Both the position numbers and the translations under genes were made by a program. A DNA stretch of 47,285 nt, from NCBI GenBank assembly GCA_012744395.1, contig JAAYCB010000290.1:1-47285 (forward strand), read 5' to 3'. Within the stretch, counting starts at the first letter, position 1. Every line of letters starts with the position of its first letter. Shown one piece after another: positions 22,340-29,810 of this stretch. The notes beneath the pieces are model-generated. The model saw only the letters and a list, made by a program, of their open reading frames with translations. It had not been told where the DNA came from and ran no database searches. The DNA is from Pirellulaceae bacterium (GTDB taxonomy: Bacteria; Planctomycetota; Planctomycetia; Pirellulales; Thermoguttaceae).

Positions 22340-24235
22340 GTGCCCCATCAACGGTTTGGCGCCTGTGGCACCGCGCTGCTGCTGGTCATTGCGGTTCTGG
22401 TTTCTTCAAGCTCGGCGGTTGCTCCGAGCGAGACGCTTCTGCCCGACTCGACGAAGGGCTATCTGTCCGTCACCGACATGAAGACCCTCGTCGACCACTG
22501 GAACCAGACGCAGATCGGCAAGCTGATGCGGGATCCGATCATGGAGGCGTTCCGGAAAGACCTGGAACGTCAGTTCGAGCAGCAGTGGATGGGCGCGCGG
22601 GACAAACTGGGCTTTTCGATCGACGATCTGCGGGGGATTCCGGCGGGGGAAGTCGCCGTTGCGCTGATCCAGCCGGGGCCCGACCGGGCGGCCGTGATCT
22701 TGCTCGCCGACGTCACTGGCAATCAGGAAAAAGCGGAGGAGATGCTCAAGCAGGTTGGCGAGAACCTGATCCGCCAGGGGGCGGCGAAGAAGGCGGAAAA
22801 GGCGGGTGACACGACCCTCGAGGTCTTCGACCTGCCCAAGCATGATCCGAAAGACGATGCCGAACCCAAACGCCAGGCGGTCTACGTCGTCAAGGGCGAC
22901 CTGCTGATCGTGGCCGACAGCGTCGCGGTGGTCCGGTCGGTCCTCGACCGCCTCGACGGCAAGTCCGGGGCGCGCCTGGCGGATCTCGCGGCGTTTCAGG
23001 CGGTCATGGAGCGGTGCAAGAAGGACGCCGGCGACGCCGTGCCCCAGATTCGCTGGTTCTTGGACCCGTTCGGCTACATCGATACGGCAAGAACCTACGT
23101 GCCCGAACGCGACCGGCCGCGAGGCAAACGGATGCTGGACACCCTCCGCAACCAGGGATTCGAGGCAATTCAAGGCATCGGTGGGCAGGTGAGTTTTGCC
23201 GCCGAGGGGTACGAATTGATCCATCGGACGGCTGTCCACGCACCGCCGCCCTACGAAAAATCGATGCGGATGCTGGTCTTTCCCAACCATGCCGATTTCG
23301 CGCCCCAGCCCTGGGTCCCCCGAGACATTGCCACCTACATGACCGGCTACGTGGATATCGCCAATGCGTTCGACAACTTCGGACCGATGTTCGATGAACT
23401 CTTCGGCGAGGGGGAACCGGGCGTCTGGGACGACGTGCTGGAAGGGCTGGAAAAGGACAAGCACGGACCGCAGATCAACCTGAAGAAGGAATTGATCAGC
23501 CAGTTGGAGAACCAGGTGACGGTCGTCACGGATTACGAGCTGCCGATCACGACCAGCAGCGAGCGGATTCTGATCGCCATCAAGGTCCGCGACGAACTGG
23601 CCGTGGCCAAGGCGCTGGAGAAGATGCTCAAGGCGGACGAGACCGTGCAAATGCGCGTCCTCGCGGACCGCATCATCTGGGAGGCCGTCCCCCAAGAAAA
23701 ACCCCAGGTCCCGTCGATCTCGCTGATCATGCCCGGCGAAGAGCCGATCTCCGAGGATGAATCAAGCGGGGCCGGGGCCGAGCCGGTGTTTCCGAACGCC
23801 GCGATCACGGTCGCCAACGGCCAACTGTATGTCTCCTCGCACCTCGACTTCCTCGTAAAAATTCTCCAGGATCGAGAAGAGCGGGAAACGCTTGGAGCGA
23901 CCGTCGACTTCCAGGTGATTGGAGAAAAAGTGGAGAGTTTCGGCAGCCAGCGGTGCGCGTGGGTCTTCTCCCGAACCGACCAGGAATACCGCGCAACCTA
24001 CGAATTGATCCGTACGGGCAAGATGCCGGAGAGCGAGACGATGCTCGGGCGCGTGCTGAATACGCTGTTCGGTGCGGGCAAGAAGGGCGTTCTCCGCCAG
24101 CAGGAGATCGATGGCAGCAAGTTGCCCGAGTTCGATGTCGTCCGCCGGCACCTGGGCACGGCCGGCAGCTTCGGCGTCAGTGAGCAGGACGGCTGGTTCC
24201 TGAAAGGCTTCATGCTCAGCGAAGAGACCAAATAG
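22340..24235 (+). CDS. Secreted DUF3352-like protein of unknown function
   Basis: A 631-residue protein with a Sec leader (about 8-27, LLLVIAVLVSSSSAVA). It then repeats a theme of short amphipathic strands and helices (KGYLSVTDMKTLVDHW, GEVAVALIQPG, KGDLLIVADSVAVVRSVLDRL, GQLYVSSHLDFLVKIL), the pattern of the DUF3352-type proteins abundant in planctomycetes; this match is from memory. The paired 'VVKGDLLIVAD...VLDRL' and 'VANGQLYVSSH...FLVKIL' stretches suggest two copies of one domain. No catalytic motif is evident. The downstream SDR starts 2 nt after its stop, so the two are translationally coupled. Confidence 0.72.
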   Translation: MPHQRFGACGTALLLVIAVLVSSSSAVAPSETLLPDSTKGYLSVTDMKTLVDHWNQTQIGKLMRDPIMEAFRKDLERQFEQQWMGARDKLGFSIDDLRGIPAGEVAVALIQPGPDRAAVILLADVTGNQEKAEEMLKQVGENLIRQGAAKKAEKAGDTTLEVFDLPKHDPKDDAEPKRQAVYVVKGDLLIVADSVAVVRSVLDRLDGKSGARLADLAAFQAVMERCKKDAGDAVPQIRWFLDPFGYIDTARTYVPERDRPRGKRMLDTLRNQGFEAIQGIGGQVSFAAEGYELIHRTAVHAPPPYEKSMRMLVFPNHADFAPQPWVPRDIATYMTGYVDIANAFDNFGPMFDELFGEGEPGVWDDVLEGLEKDKHGPQINLKKELISQLENQVTVVTDYELPITTSSERILIAIKVRDELAVAKALEKMLKADETVQMRVLADRIIWEAVPQEKPQVPSISLIMPGEEPISEDESSGAGAEPVFPNAAITVANGQLYVSSHLDFLVKILQDREERETLGATVDFQVIGEKVESFGSQRCAWVFSRTDQEYRATYELIRTGKMPESETMLGRVLNTLFGAGKKGVLRQQEIDGSKLPEFDVVRRHLGTAGSFGVSEQDGWFLKGFMLSEETK

Positions 24236-24237
24236 CC

Positions 24238-25041
24238 TTGAACTACTTTCGCGACAAGGTGGCCCTGGTCACCGGCAGTTCGAGTGGTCTGGGGCGAGTG
24301 ATTGCGAACGGTTTTGCCGAAGCGGGCGCGAAGCTGGTGATCGTCGGCCTGGAGTCGTCCGATGTCGAGCGGGCCAGCGGCGAACTGACCAGCGCGGGGC
24401 ACGAGGCGATCGGCCTGACGGCCGACCTGACCTGCCAGCGGGAAGTCGACGACCTGTTCGCAAAGGCCGCCGGCCATTTCGGCCGGCTCGACGTCCTCGT
24501 CAACAACGCCGGCCGATCGATGCGCGGCAAGGTTCTCGACACGACGCCCGAGCAGTTCCGCGACCTGATGGAATTGAATCTGCTCGCCACGGTGCGATGC
24601 ACCCGCGCGGCCGTCCCCCATCTGCTGGCCGCCCGGGGGCATCTGGTCAACATCGGTTCGCTGGCGTCGAAATCGGCGTCGCGCTGGGTGGGCGCCTACC
24701 CGGCGACGAAACATGCCCTGGCGGCCTACTCGCAGCAGCTGCGCCTCGAACTCGGACCGCGGGGGCTGCACGTGCTGCTCGTCTGTCCCGGGCCAATCGC
24801 CCGGGAAGACGACCGCCTCTATCCGCTCGAGGGTCTGGAAGGCGTGCCGGACCGCGCGCGGCGGCCAGGCGCCGGCGTCAAGGTGGGCGCGATCGCCCCC
24901 CAGAGGCTGACCCGCGCTATTCTCCGCGCGTGCCAGCGCCGCAAGCCCGAGATCGTCATGCCGGCCAAGGCGCGGCTGCTGTTCGCGATCGCGCAGCTGT
25001 TCCCCTCCCTGGGCGATTGGATCGTCCTCAAGAAGACCTGA
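24238..25041 (+). CDS. Short-chain dehydrogenase/reductase
   Basis: A 267-residue Rossmann enzyme: cofactor loop TGSSSGLG (13-20), NNAG at about 89-92, catalytic Ser in NIGSLASKSAS and YPATK (Tyr-x-x-x-Lys), then CPGPIARED after the substrate loop. No acidic residue clearly follows strand 2 (VIVGLESSD), so NADP preference is possible. A C-terminal hydrophobic stretch (LLFAIAQLFPSLGDWIVLKK) suggests membrane association. It starts with TTG two bases after the previous stop. Members reduce sugars, lipids or keto-acyl groups; no substrate can be assigned, and the tight coupling to a secreted unknown protein is the only clue. Confidence 0.88.
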   Translation: MNYFRDKVALVTGSSSGLGRVIANGFAEAGAKLVIVGLESSDVERASGELTSAGHEAIGLTADLTCQREVDDLFAKAAGHFGRLDVLVNNAGRSMRGKVLDTTPEQFRDLMELNLLATVRCTRAAVPHLLAARGHLVNIGSLASKSASRWVGAYPATKHALAAYSQQLRLELGPRGLHVLLVCPGPIAREDDRLYPLEGLEGVPDRARRPGAGVKVGAIAPQRLTRAILRACQRRKPEIVMPAKARLLFAIAQLFPSLGDWIVLKKT

Positions 25042-25053
25042 GCCGCTCGGCCG

Positions 25054-25413
25054 TCACCCCTCCGCGGAACGGTCCGCCGCATCAATCTGCAGCCAGACTC
25101 CGCACGGCGGGCGGCCCGTGCCGCCGGGCTCGATGACCGCGGAAGTCCGCAACGTCAGCTCATTCCGCGCCAGCAGCAGGCCGGTGACGTCGAACTCCCG
25201 AAGAACCGCCGCCGGGCCGGCGGTTCCCAACCGGCGGCCGTTGAGCGAGACCTCGGCCGCCGCCGCCAGCCCTTCCACGACCAGCGTCACGCGGTCGGCG
25301 GCCGCAAGGCCGGTCGGCCGACCGAACCGGCGGCGCCAGAGTTGGCCCTCGCCGTGTTGTGCACGTTGCCAAGGGGCCCGCAAGCGGATCACGTGGGGAG
25401 ACATGGGGCACAT
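25054..25413 (-). CDS. Small galactose-binding-like beta-sandwich protein
   Basis: A 119-residue protein with the core of a GH2-type sugar-binding jelly roll: APWQRAQ, LWRRRFGRP, DRVTLVVEGLAAAAEVSLNGRRLG and FDVTGLLLARNELTLRT. In GH2 enzymes this module places a LNG turn and 'L...N.L.v' strand near the active site. Here it stands alone, without catalytic domain or leader. Start at ATG 25413; a second ATG is three codons on. The frame has the strong GC3 bias of neighbouring genes and ends cleanly. It converges with the SDR gene (12 bp). It may be a degenerate remnant of a glycosidase or a small binding protein. Confidence 0.65.
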   Translation of the reverse strand: MCPMSPHVIRLRAPWQRAQHGEGQLWRRRFGRPTGLAAADRVTLVVEGLAAAAEVSLNGRRLGTAGPAAVLREFDVTGLLLARNELTLRTSAVIEPGGTGRPPCGVWLQIDAADRSAEG

Positions 25414-25769
25414 CCAGGGGTGCGGCTGAAGACATCGCGCGCTTGGCCGCCGTGGCTTTTTTCCGCCACGAACCGCCGGGACACGGCTCGATTGTAGCCG
25501 GCCCCGGCATCTGGAAAAACCGCTCCCAGCCGGTTGACCGGCCGTTCACTTGGGAGCCGCGGGGACCGACCCCGACTTCCTCCCGCTGCCAACGTCCATC
25601 CGGCCAGCCGCACAGCCTCGCCCCACGGCGTCCGCTCCAACAACGCGCAACAACGCCGCGATTCCTTGAGCCACGCCGGCCGGCCGACTACAATCGTTCC
25701 TCTAGACGCCGGGCGCCGTGGCCGGGTCGAGGTCCAACAAGAAATGCCGACCAACAAGGATTCCAGTCC
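25414..25769. other. Divergent intergenic region, 356 bp
   Basis: It lies between the leftward small beta-sandwich gene and the rightward Gfo/Idh/MocA gene. Apart from the promoter at 25666-25694, I see no gene or repeat. Long open frames cross it on both strands but lack ribosome sites. Confidence 0.5.
25666..25694 (+). promoter_or_regulatory. Candidate promoter of the second Gfo/Idh/MocA gene
   Basis: TTGAGC (25666-25671, 4/6), 17-bp spacer, TACAAT (25689-25694, 5/6). Transcription would start near 25701, giving a leader of about 70 nt that carries AAGGA 9 nt before ATG 25770. Confidence 0.5.
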
Positions 25770-27143
25770 ATGCCAGAGACTCGCCAGACAACACGCCGTC
25801 GATTCCTCCAGGGTGTAGCCGCCGCGGGGACCGCCTGCGTAATGCTCCCGTCGGCCAACCGCGCCCTGGGCTACCAGTCGCCGAATGAGCGGCCCGTCTT
25901 CGCCACGATTGGCCTTCGAAATCAGGGCTGGGCGATCACCCAGAAGACGTTTCGCTATGCGGATTTCGCGGCGCTCGCCGACGTCGACGCGAAGGTCCTC
26001 GGCGCGAACGTCCAACAGACGGAACAGAAGCAGGGCAAGAAGCCCGATGCCTACAAGGACTATCGGGCGGTCCTCGATCGCCAGGACATCGACGCGGTGA
26101 TGATCGCCACGCCCGACCACTGGCATACGAAGATTGCCATCGAAGCGATGGTCGCGGGAAAAGACGTCTACTGCGAAAAACCGCTCACGCTGACGATCGA
26201 TGAAGGGAAGTTGATCGAGAAATTCGTGAAGAAGACGGGGCGCGTCTTCCAGGTGGGCACGATGCAGCGGACCGAATCAAGCCATCGCTTCCTTCAGGCC
26301 ATCGCCCTCGTCAGGCATGGGCGCATCGGCGCTGTCAAGAAGATCACCTGCGGGATCGGCGGCATGCCGGCTTCACCGCTGATTCCCGTTGCCCCCGTTC
26401 CCGAAGAACTCGATTGGGAATTCTGGCTCGGGCCGGCGCCGAAAGTCCCCTATCGAGCGCTGCCCGAGATGCGAACGGGCTACGGCGGCGGCGTGCCGCT
26501 CTACAGCAACGCCCACTACTCGTTCCGCAACTGGCACGAATACTCGGGCGGCAAGCTCACGGACTGGGGCGCCCACCACGTCGATATTGCCTGTTGGGCA
26601 ATCGGCGCCGGCGACAGCGGCCCGGCCAAGGTGACGCCGCTCGAATACACGCTCGGCTGCGAGTACAAGAACGGATACCCGGTGGTCGACGATCGGTACA
26701 ACGTCGCAACCCGGTTCACGATCCGGGTGGCGATGCCCAACAACGTCGAGATGACCATTGCCAGCGACGGGGACAACGGCATTCTCTTCGAGGGCACACA
26801 GGGGCGGTTCTTCGTCAACCGCAGCCGGATCTCGGGAACGCCCGTCGAGGCCCTCAAGGACAATCCGCTGCCGGAAGGGGCGCTCGAAGAGGTTTACGGC
26901 GGCAAGATCAGCCAGAATCACAGCGCCAACTTCGTCGAGAGCATGAAGACCCGCAGACAGCCGATCTCCGACGTCTGGTCCCATAACCGGATGCTGGAGA
27001 TCTGCCACCTCGCGAACATTGCCATGCGCCTGGGGCGGGAACTCAACTGGGCCCCAGTCAAGCGGGAGATCGTCGGCGACGCCGAGGCGAACTCGTTCCT
27101 CGCGCGGGAAAGCCGCCAGGGCTACCGGATCGAGGTCGGCTGA
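25770..27143 (+). CDS. Tat-exported Gfo/Idh/MocA family oxidoreductase
   Basis: A 457-residue protein: Tat leader TTRRRFLQG (7-15), Rossmann domain in which the usual GxGxxG appears as IGLRNQG (47-53), ATPDHWH, CEKPLTLT (EKP at 137-139), WLGPAP and WGAHHVDIACW in the C-terminal domain. The NAD-binding loop is atypical, with Arg-Asn in place of small residues, so cofactor use may differ or the cofactor may be permanently bound. It is clearly a paralogue of the 7418 gene but divergent. A TIM-barrel gene with its own Tat leader follows 271 bp later on the same strand, suggesting an exported oxidise-then-cleave pair. Confidence 0.92.
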   Translation: MPETRQTTRRRFLQGVAAAGTACVMLPSANRALGYQSPNERPVFATIGLRNQGWAITQKTFRYADFAALADVDAKVLGANVQQTEQKQGKKPDAYKDYRAVLDRQDIDAVMIATPDHWHTKIAIEAMVAGKDVYCEKPLTLTIDEGKLIEKFVKKTGRVFQVGTMQRTESSHRFLQAIALVRHGRIGAVKKITCGIGGMPASPLIPVAPVPEELDWEFWLGPAPKVPYRALPEMRTGYGGGVPLYSNAHYSFRNWHEYSGGKLTDWGAHHVDIACWAIGAGDSGPAKVTPLEYTLGCEYKNGYPVVDDRYNVATRFTIRVAMPNNVEMTIASDGDNGILFEGTQGRFFVNRSRISGTPVEALKDNPLPEGALEEVYGGKISQNHSANFVESMKTRRQPISDVWSHNRMLEICHLANIAMRLGRELNWAPVKREIVGDAEANSFLARESRQGYRIEVG

Positions 27144-27414
27144 TTGCAGACGCCAGGCAACCGGAGTCTTTGCGTCCGCGGCCGCAAGGACTCCGGCGCG
27201 ACGCCGCGGCCGAAGCGCTGGGCAGTGCCGCGGGCGAGCGGGGGCGGACCGGGGTTCGGCCGGGGAAGAAGGGGCGGAGCGGCCGCGCCGCCCTCTCCCG
27301 GAAGTGGCCATCCCGCCTCCCGTATGCTAGTCTGAAAGGTCGGCGTGCCGATGTTGCCAACCGCCGCCGGCCGCCGCCGGTTCCACCCAACCGATCAATC
27401 AGGAGAGACACACC

Positions 27415-28296
27415 ATGGCTATTGGACTGCATAACCTCTCGCGCCGTGAAATGCTCAAGGCCGCGGCGGCCGGGGCGCTGGCCCTGGGCATGCCGGGGGT
27501 CGCGGCAAGCGCCCAGGGCAAGGGCGCGCCGAAAGCGGGCATCGCCCTCCAGCTCTATTCGATCCGCAACGACTGCGCTGCCGACTTCGACGCCGCCCTG
27601 GCCAAGGTCGCCGAACTCGGCTTCGATGCCGTCGAGTTCGCCGGCTATCACAAGTACCAGAACGACGCCGCGGGCCTCCGCAAGACGCTCGACAAGTTGA
27701 ACCTCAAGGTCGCCGGCACACACATCGGCACCGCCGCCCTGGTCGGCGACGCCCTGCCCAAGACCATCGAGTTCCACAAGACGCTCGGCTGCAAATACCT
27801 GATCGTGCCGGGCGACGGGCGTTTCTACCAGCCGGACGCCAGCAAGGAGCTGGCCGAGATCTTCAACAAGGCCGCCGAGCACCTCAAGACGGTCGGCATG
27901 AAGACCGGCTACCACAACCACACCCGCGAGTTCCAGAAGGACGGCGACAAGACCTATTGGGAGCTGTTCGCCGAAAGGACCACCAGCGACGTCGTCTTGC
28001 AGCAGGACGTCGGCTGGACGGCTGCCGCGGGCTACGACCCGGCGGCGATGATCCGCAAGTACCCGGGCCGCAGCCAGATCATCCACTGCAAGCCGACAAT
28101 CGTCGCTGGGGACAAAGGCCGGGCGATCCTCGGGGAAGACTCGGTCAAGTGGGTGCCGGTCCTCGAAGCCTGCCGCGACGTGGGCGGCACCGAGTGGCTG
28201 ACGATCGAGCAGGAAGCCTACCCCGATCGCATGCCGCCGATGGAGTGCGTCGCCCTCTCACTGGCCGGGCTGAAAGAAATCCTCGCCTCGATGTAG
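27415..28296 (+). CDS. Tat-exported sugar-phosphate isomerase/epimerase-like TIM barrel
   Basis: A 293-residue protein. LSRREMLKAA (8-17) is a Tat motif. The barrel (40-290) carries IALQLYSIRND, DAVEFAGYHKY (Glu), a HNH loop (167-169), LQQDVGW with Asp198, IIHCKPT (His) and TIEQEAYPD (Glu): the divalent-metal set of xylose-isomerase-like lyases and isomerases. Some relatives cleave or isomerise 3-keto glycosides made by Gfo/Idh/MocA enzymes, which fits the gene just upstream. AGGAGAGA precedes ATG 27415. The 271 bp before it (27144-27414) hold no gene; a TATGCT near 27331 may be a weak -10. The specific reaction is inferred. Confidence 0.9.
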   Translation: MAIGLHNLSRREMLKAAAAGALALGMPGVAASAQGKGAPKAGIALQLYSIRNDCAADFDAALAKVAELGFDAVEFAGYHKYQNDAAGLRKTLDKLNLKVAGTHIGTAALVGDALPKTIEFHKTLGCKYLIVPGDGRFYQPDASKELAEIFNKAAEHLKTVGMKTGYHNHTREFQKDGDKTYWELFAERTTSDVVLQQDVGWTAAAGYDPAAMIRKYPGRSQIIHCKPTIVAGDKGRAILGEDSVKWVPVLEACRDVGGTEWLTIEQEAYPDRMPPMECVALSLAGLKEILASM

Positions 28297-28355
28297 ATCG
28301 CAGGCGCCAGGAACGAGCGTCGCGCGAACACCGGGCGAGGGCGGCCGCCGCCCGA

Positions 28356-29624
28356 TCAGGATCGGGAGCATTCCCCGGCGAGCTGGGCGTCGGCCGAGCT
28401 GGCCGGGGAAAAACAATCGTCCCACCAGCGGTCGAGCCGCTCCAGAGCCGTCGCCAGGTCGCAGGCCTTGAGTAGGCGGTCCGTCGTGCCGTCGGCGCGG
28501 GGCTCGTCGCGAACCTCGATGAGTCCCTTTTCGATCAGTTTGCGGACGGCGTCGTCGACCTCGAAGTCGACCTCCGGCAGGCCGAATCGATCCTTCAGCC
28601 ACTTCTCCACTCGGGCGTCGAGCTGTTGGATCGTAAAATTGCCATCGGGCTCGCTCAAGAGGATGTGGTACGCCAAGAGGAGCTCTTTTGTCTCTTCGGC
28701 TTCGGCGGCGTCGACCAGCAGCGCCAGCGCGCTGGCGTTGTTGGCCAGGCTCTTGTGATAGAGGTTCGAGGAGAGCCTCTGCATGTACTTGGTCTTGCTG
28801 GTGAGAAAGCTGAACAGGCCCTTGAAAAACGCCACCGTGCAGCCGCCGACGACCGCCAGCAGCAGGATGGGCGAGACCATGGCGGCCGTCAACAGTCGGG
28901 CGATCGGCGCCGCCAGCCCGCCGGCCACGGTGCCGCCGACCTTGATCTTGTCGAGCAGCTTCATCTGCACGCGGACTTCGGGAGAGGTCATCTTGAGGTC
29001 TTCGAGGGCGACGTCTTTGAAGAGCTTCACGAGCACGACGTCGGCCTTCGGCTGCTTGCGCCTTCCGCCCGGTTTGTGGCGGACAAGAATCGCCACCCGC
29101 GAAAAGACGCGAACCGGAGCCGTCCTCTGGCGAAAGCAGGTGGACCAATTCCGGTAGGGGTACACTCCCTCGCGGACGCCCCGGTAGTAGACGTCGAGGA
29201 CCTCGTAGTCGTCGAGATTGACGCGGATCGCCAGGCCGAAGCGGTTCCGCGATTCCATGCAGGCCAGCAACTGCTCGCGGCTGAGCTGCACGTAGTTGCC
29301 GCTGAGCAGCAGGTCGCGACAGCGGCAACGGAGTTCGCAGAACGCCTGCTCGCGCTCGGCCGGCGTCCACTGGCGGAGCAGTCGTGTGTCGCGGTCGGGA
29401 TCGAAGGGGTCGTAGAGCTGCTTGAGCTGTTGGACCTGTTCCAGGAATTCGAAATGGAACCTGGCTCGGACCATTTGCAGGAAGAGGCGAAACTGGCGCC
29501 GCTGCTCCGCGGAGAGGGAGGGGGATCGGATCACCTCGCGGAAGATGGCGTCCGCCTTGAGGGGCAGAAACCGCTCGCGGGAAACGAGAAAGTCGAGTGC
29601 CGGGGTAGGCGACGATCGGGGCAT
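28356..29624 (-). CDS. DUF3754 (TMEM143-like) membrane protein
   Basis: A 422-residue protein with a soluble N-terminal part (FLVSRERFLPLKADAIF opening, FRLFLQMVRARFHFEFLE) and YYRGVREG...FRQRTA followed by RVAILVRHK and VLVKLFKDV, which are typical of DUF3754/TMEM143. Two or three hydrophobic segments lie around 250-295 (GGTVAGGLAAPIARLL, VSPILLLAVVGGCTVAFF), then KTKYMQRLSSNLYHKSLANN and a winged-helix-like C-terminus (VDDAVRKLIEKGLIEV). Function is unknown across the family. ATG 29624 has AGGAG 11 nt upstream and begins at the conserved region; an upstream start at 29699 would overlap the promoter. Confidence 0.8.
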   Translation of the reverse strand: MPRSSPTPALDFLVSRERFLPLKADAIFREVIRSPSLSAEQRRQFRLFLQMVRARFHFEFLEQVQQLKQLYDPFDPDRDTRLLRQWTPAEREQAFCELRCRCRDLLLSGNYVQLSREQLLACMESRNRFGLAIRVNLDDYEVLDVYYRGVREGVYPYRNWSTCFRQRTAPVRVFSRVAILVRHKPGGRRKQPKADVVLVKLFKDVALEDLKMTSPEVRVQMKLLDKIKVGGTVAGGLAAPIARLLTAAMVSPILLLAVVGGCTVAFFKGLFSFLTSKTKYMQRLSSNLYHKSLANNASALALLVDAAEAEETKELLLAYHILLSEPDGNFTIQQLDARVEKWLKDRFGLPEVDFEVDDAVRKLIEKGLIEVRDEPRADGTTDRLLKACDLATALERLDRWWDDCFSPASSADAQLAGECSRS

Positions 29625-29689
29625 GGCCGGTCCCGCTCCTTGAAGCTGTGGATTGCAGGTCGCCGCTTCCTCCGCGGCTGCCGGCGGCC

Positions 29690-29718
29690 ATTGTAGCAAC
29701 GGCGGCCGGTTCCCTGAA
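29690..29718 (-). promoter_or_regulatory. Candidate promoter of the DUF3754 gene
   Basis: Reverse strand: TTCAGG (29713-29718, 3/6), 17-bp spacer, TACAAT (29690-29695, 5/6). Transcription would begin near 29683, about 60 nt before ATG 29624. Confidence 0.38.
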
Positions 29719-29810
29719 GCGCGAAACCCTCGACCGGCCGCGCGGGGCGGCCGTGCGGCAATTGGCCCGTTGCAGGCCGCGGTAACCGGCGGGGCGGCCG
29801 CTGGCAGGTG

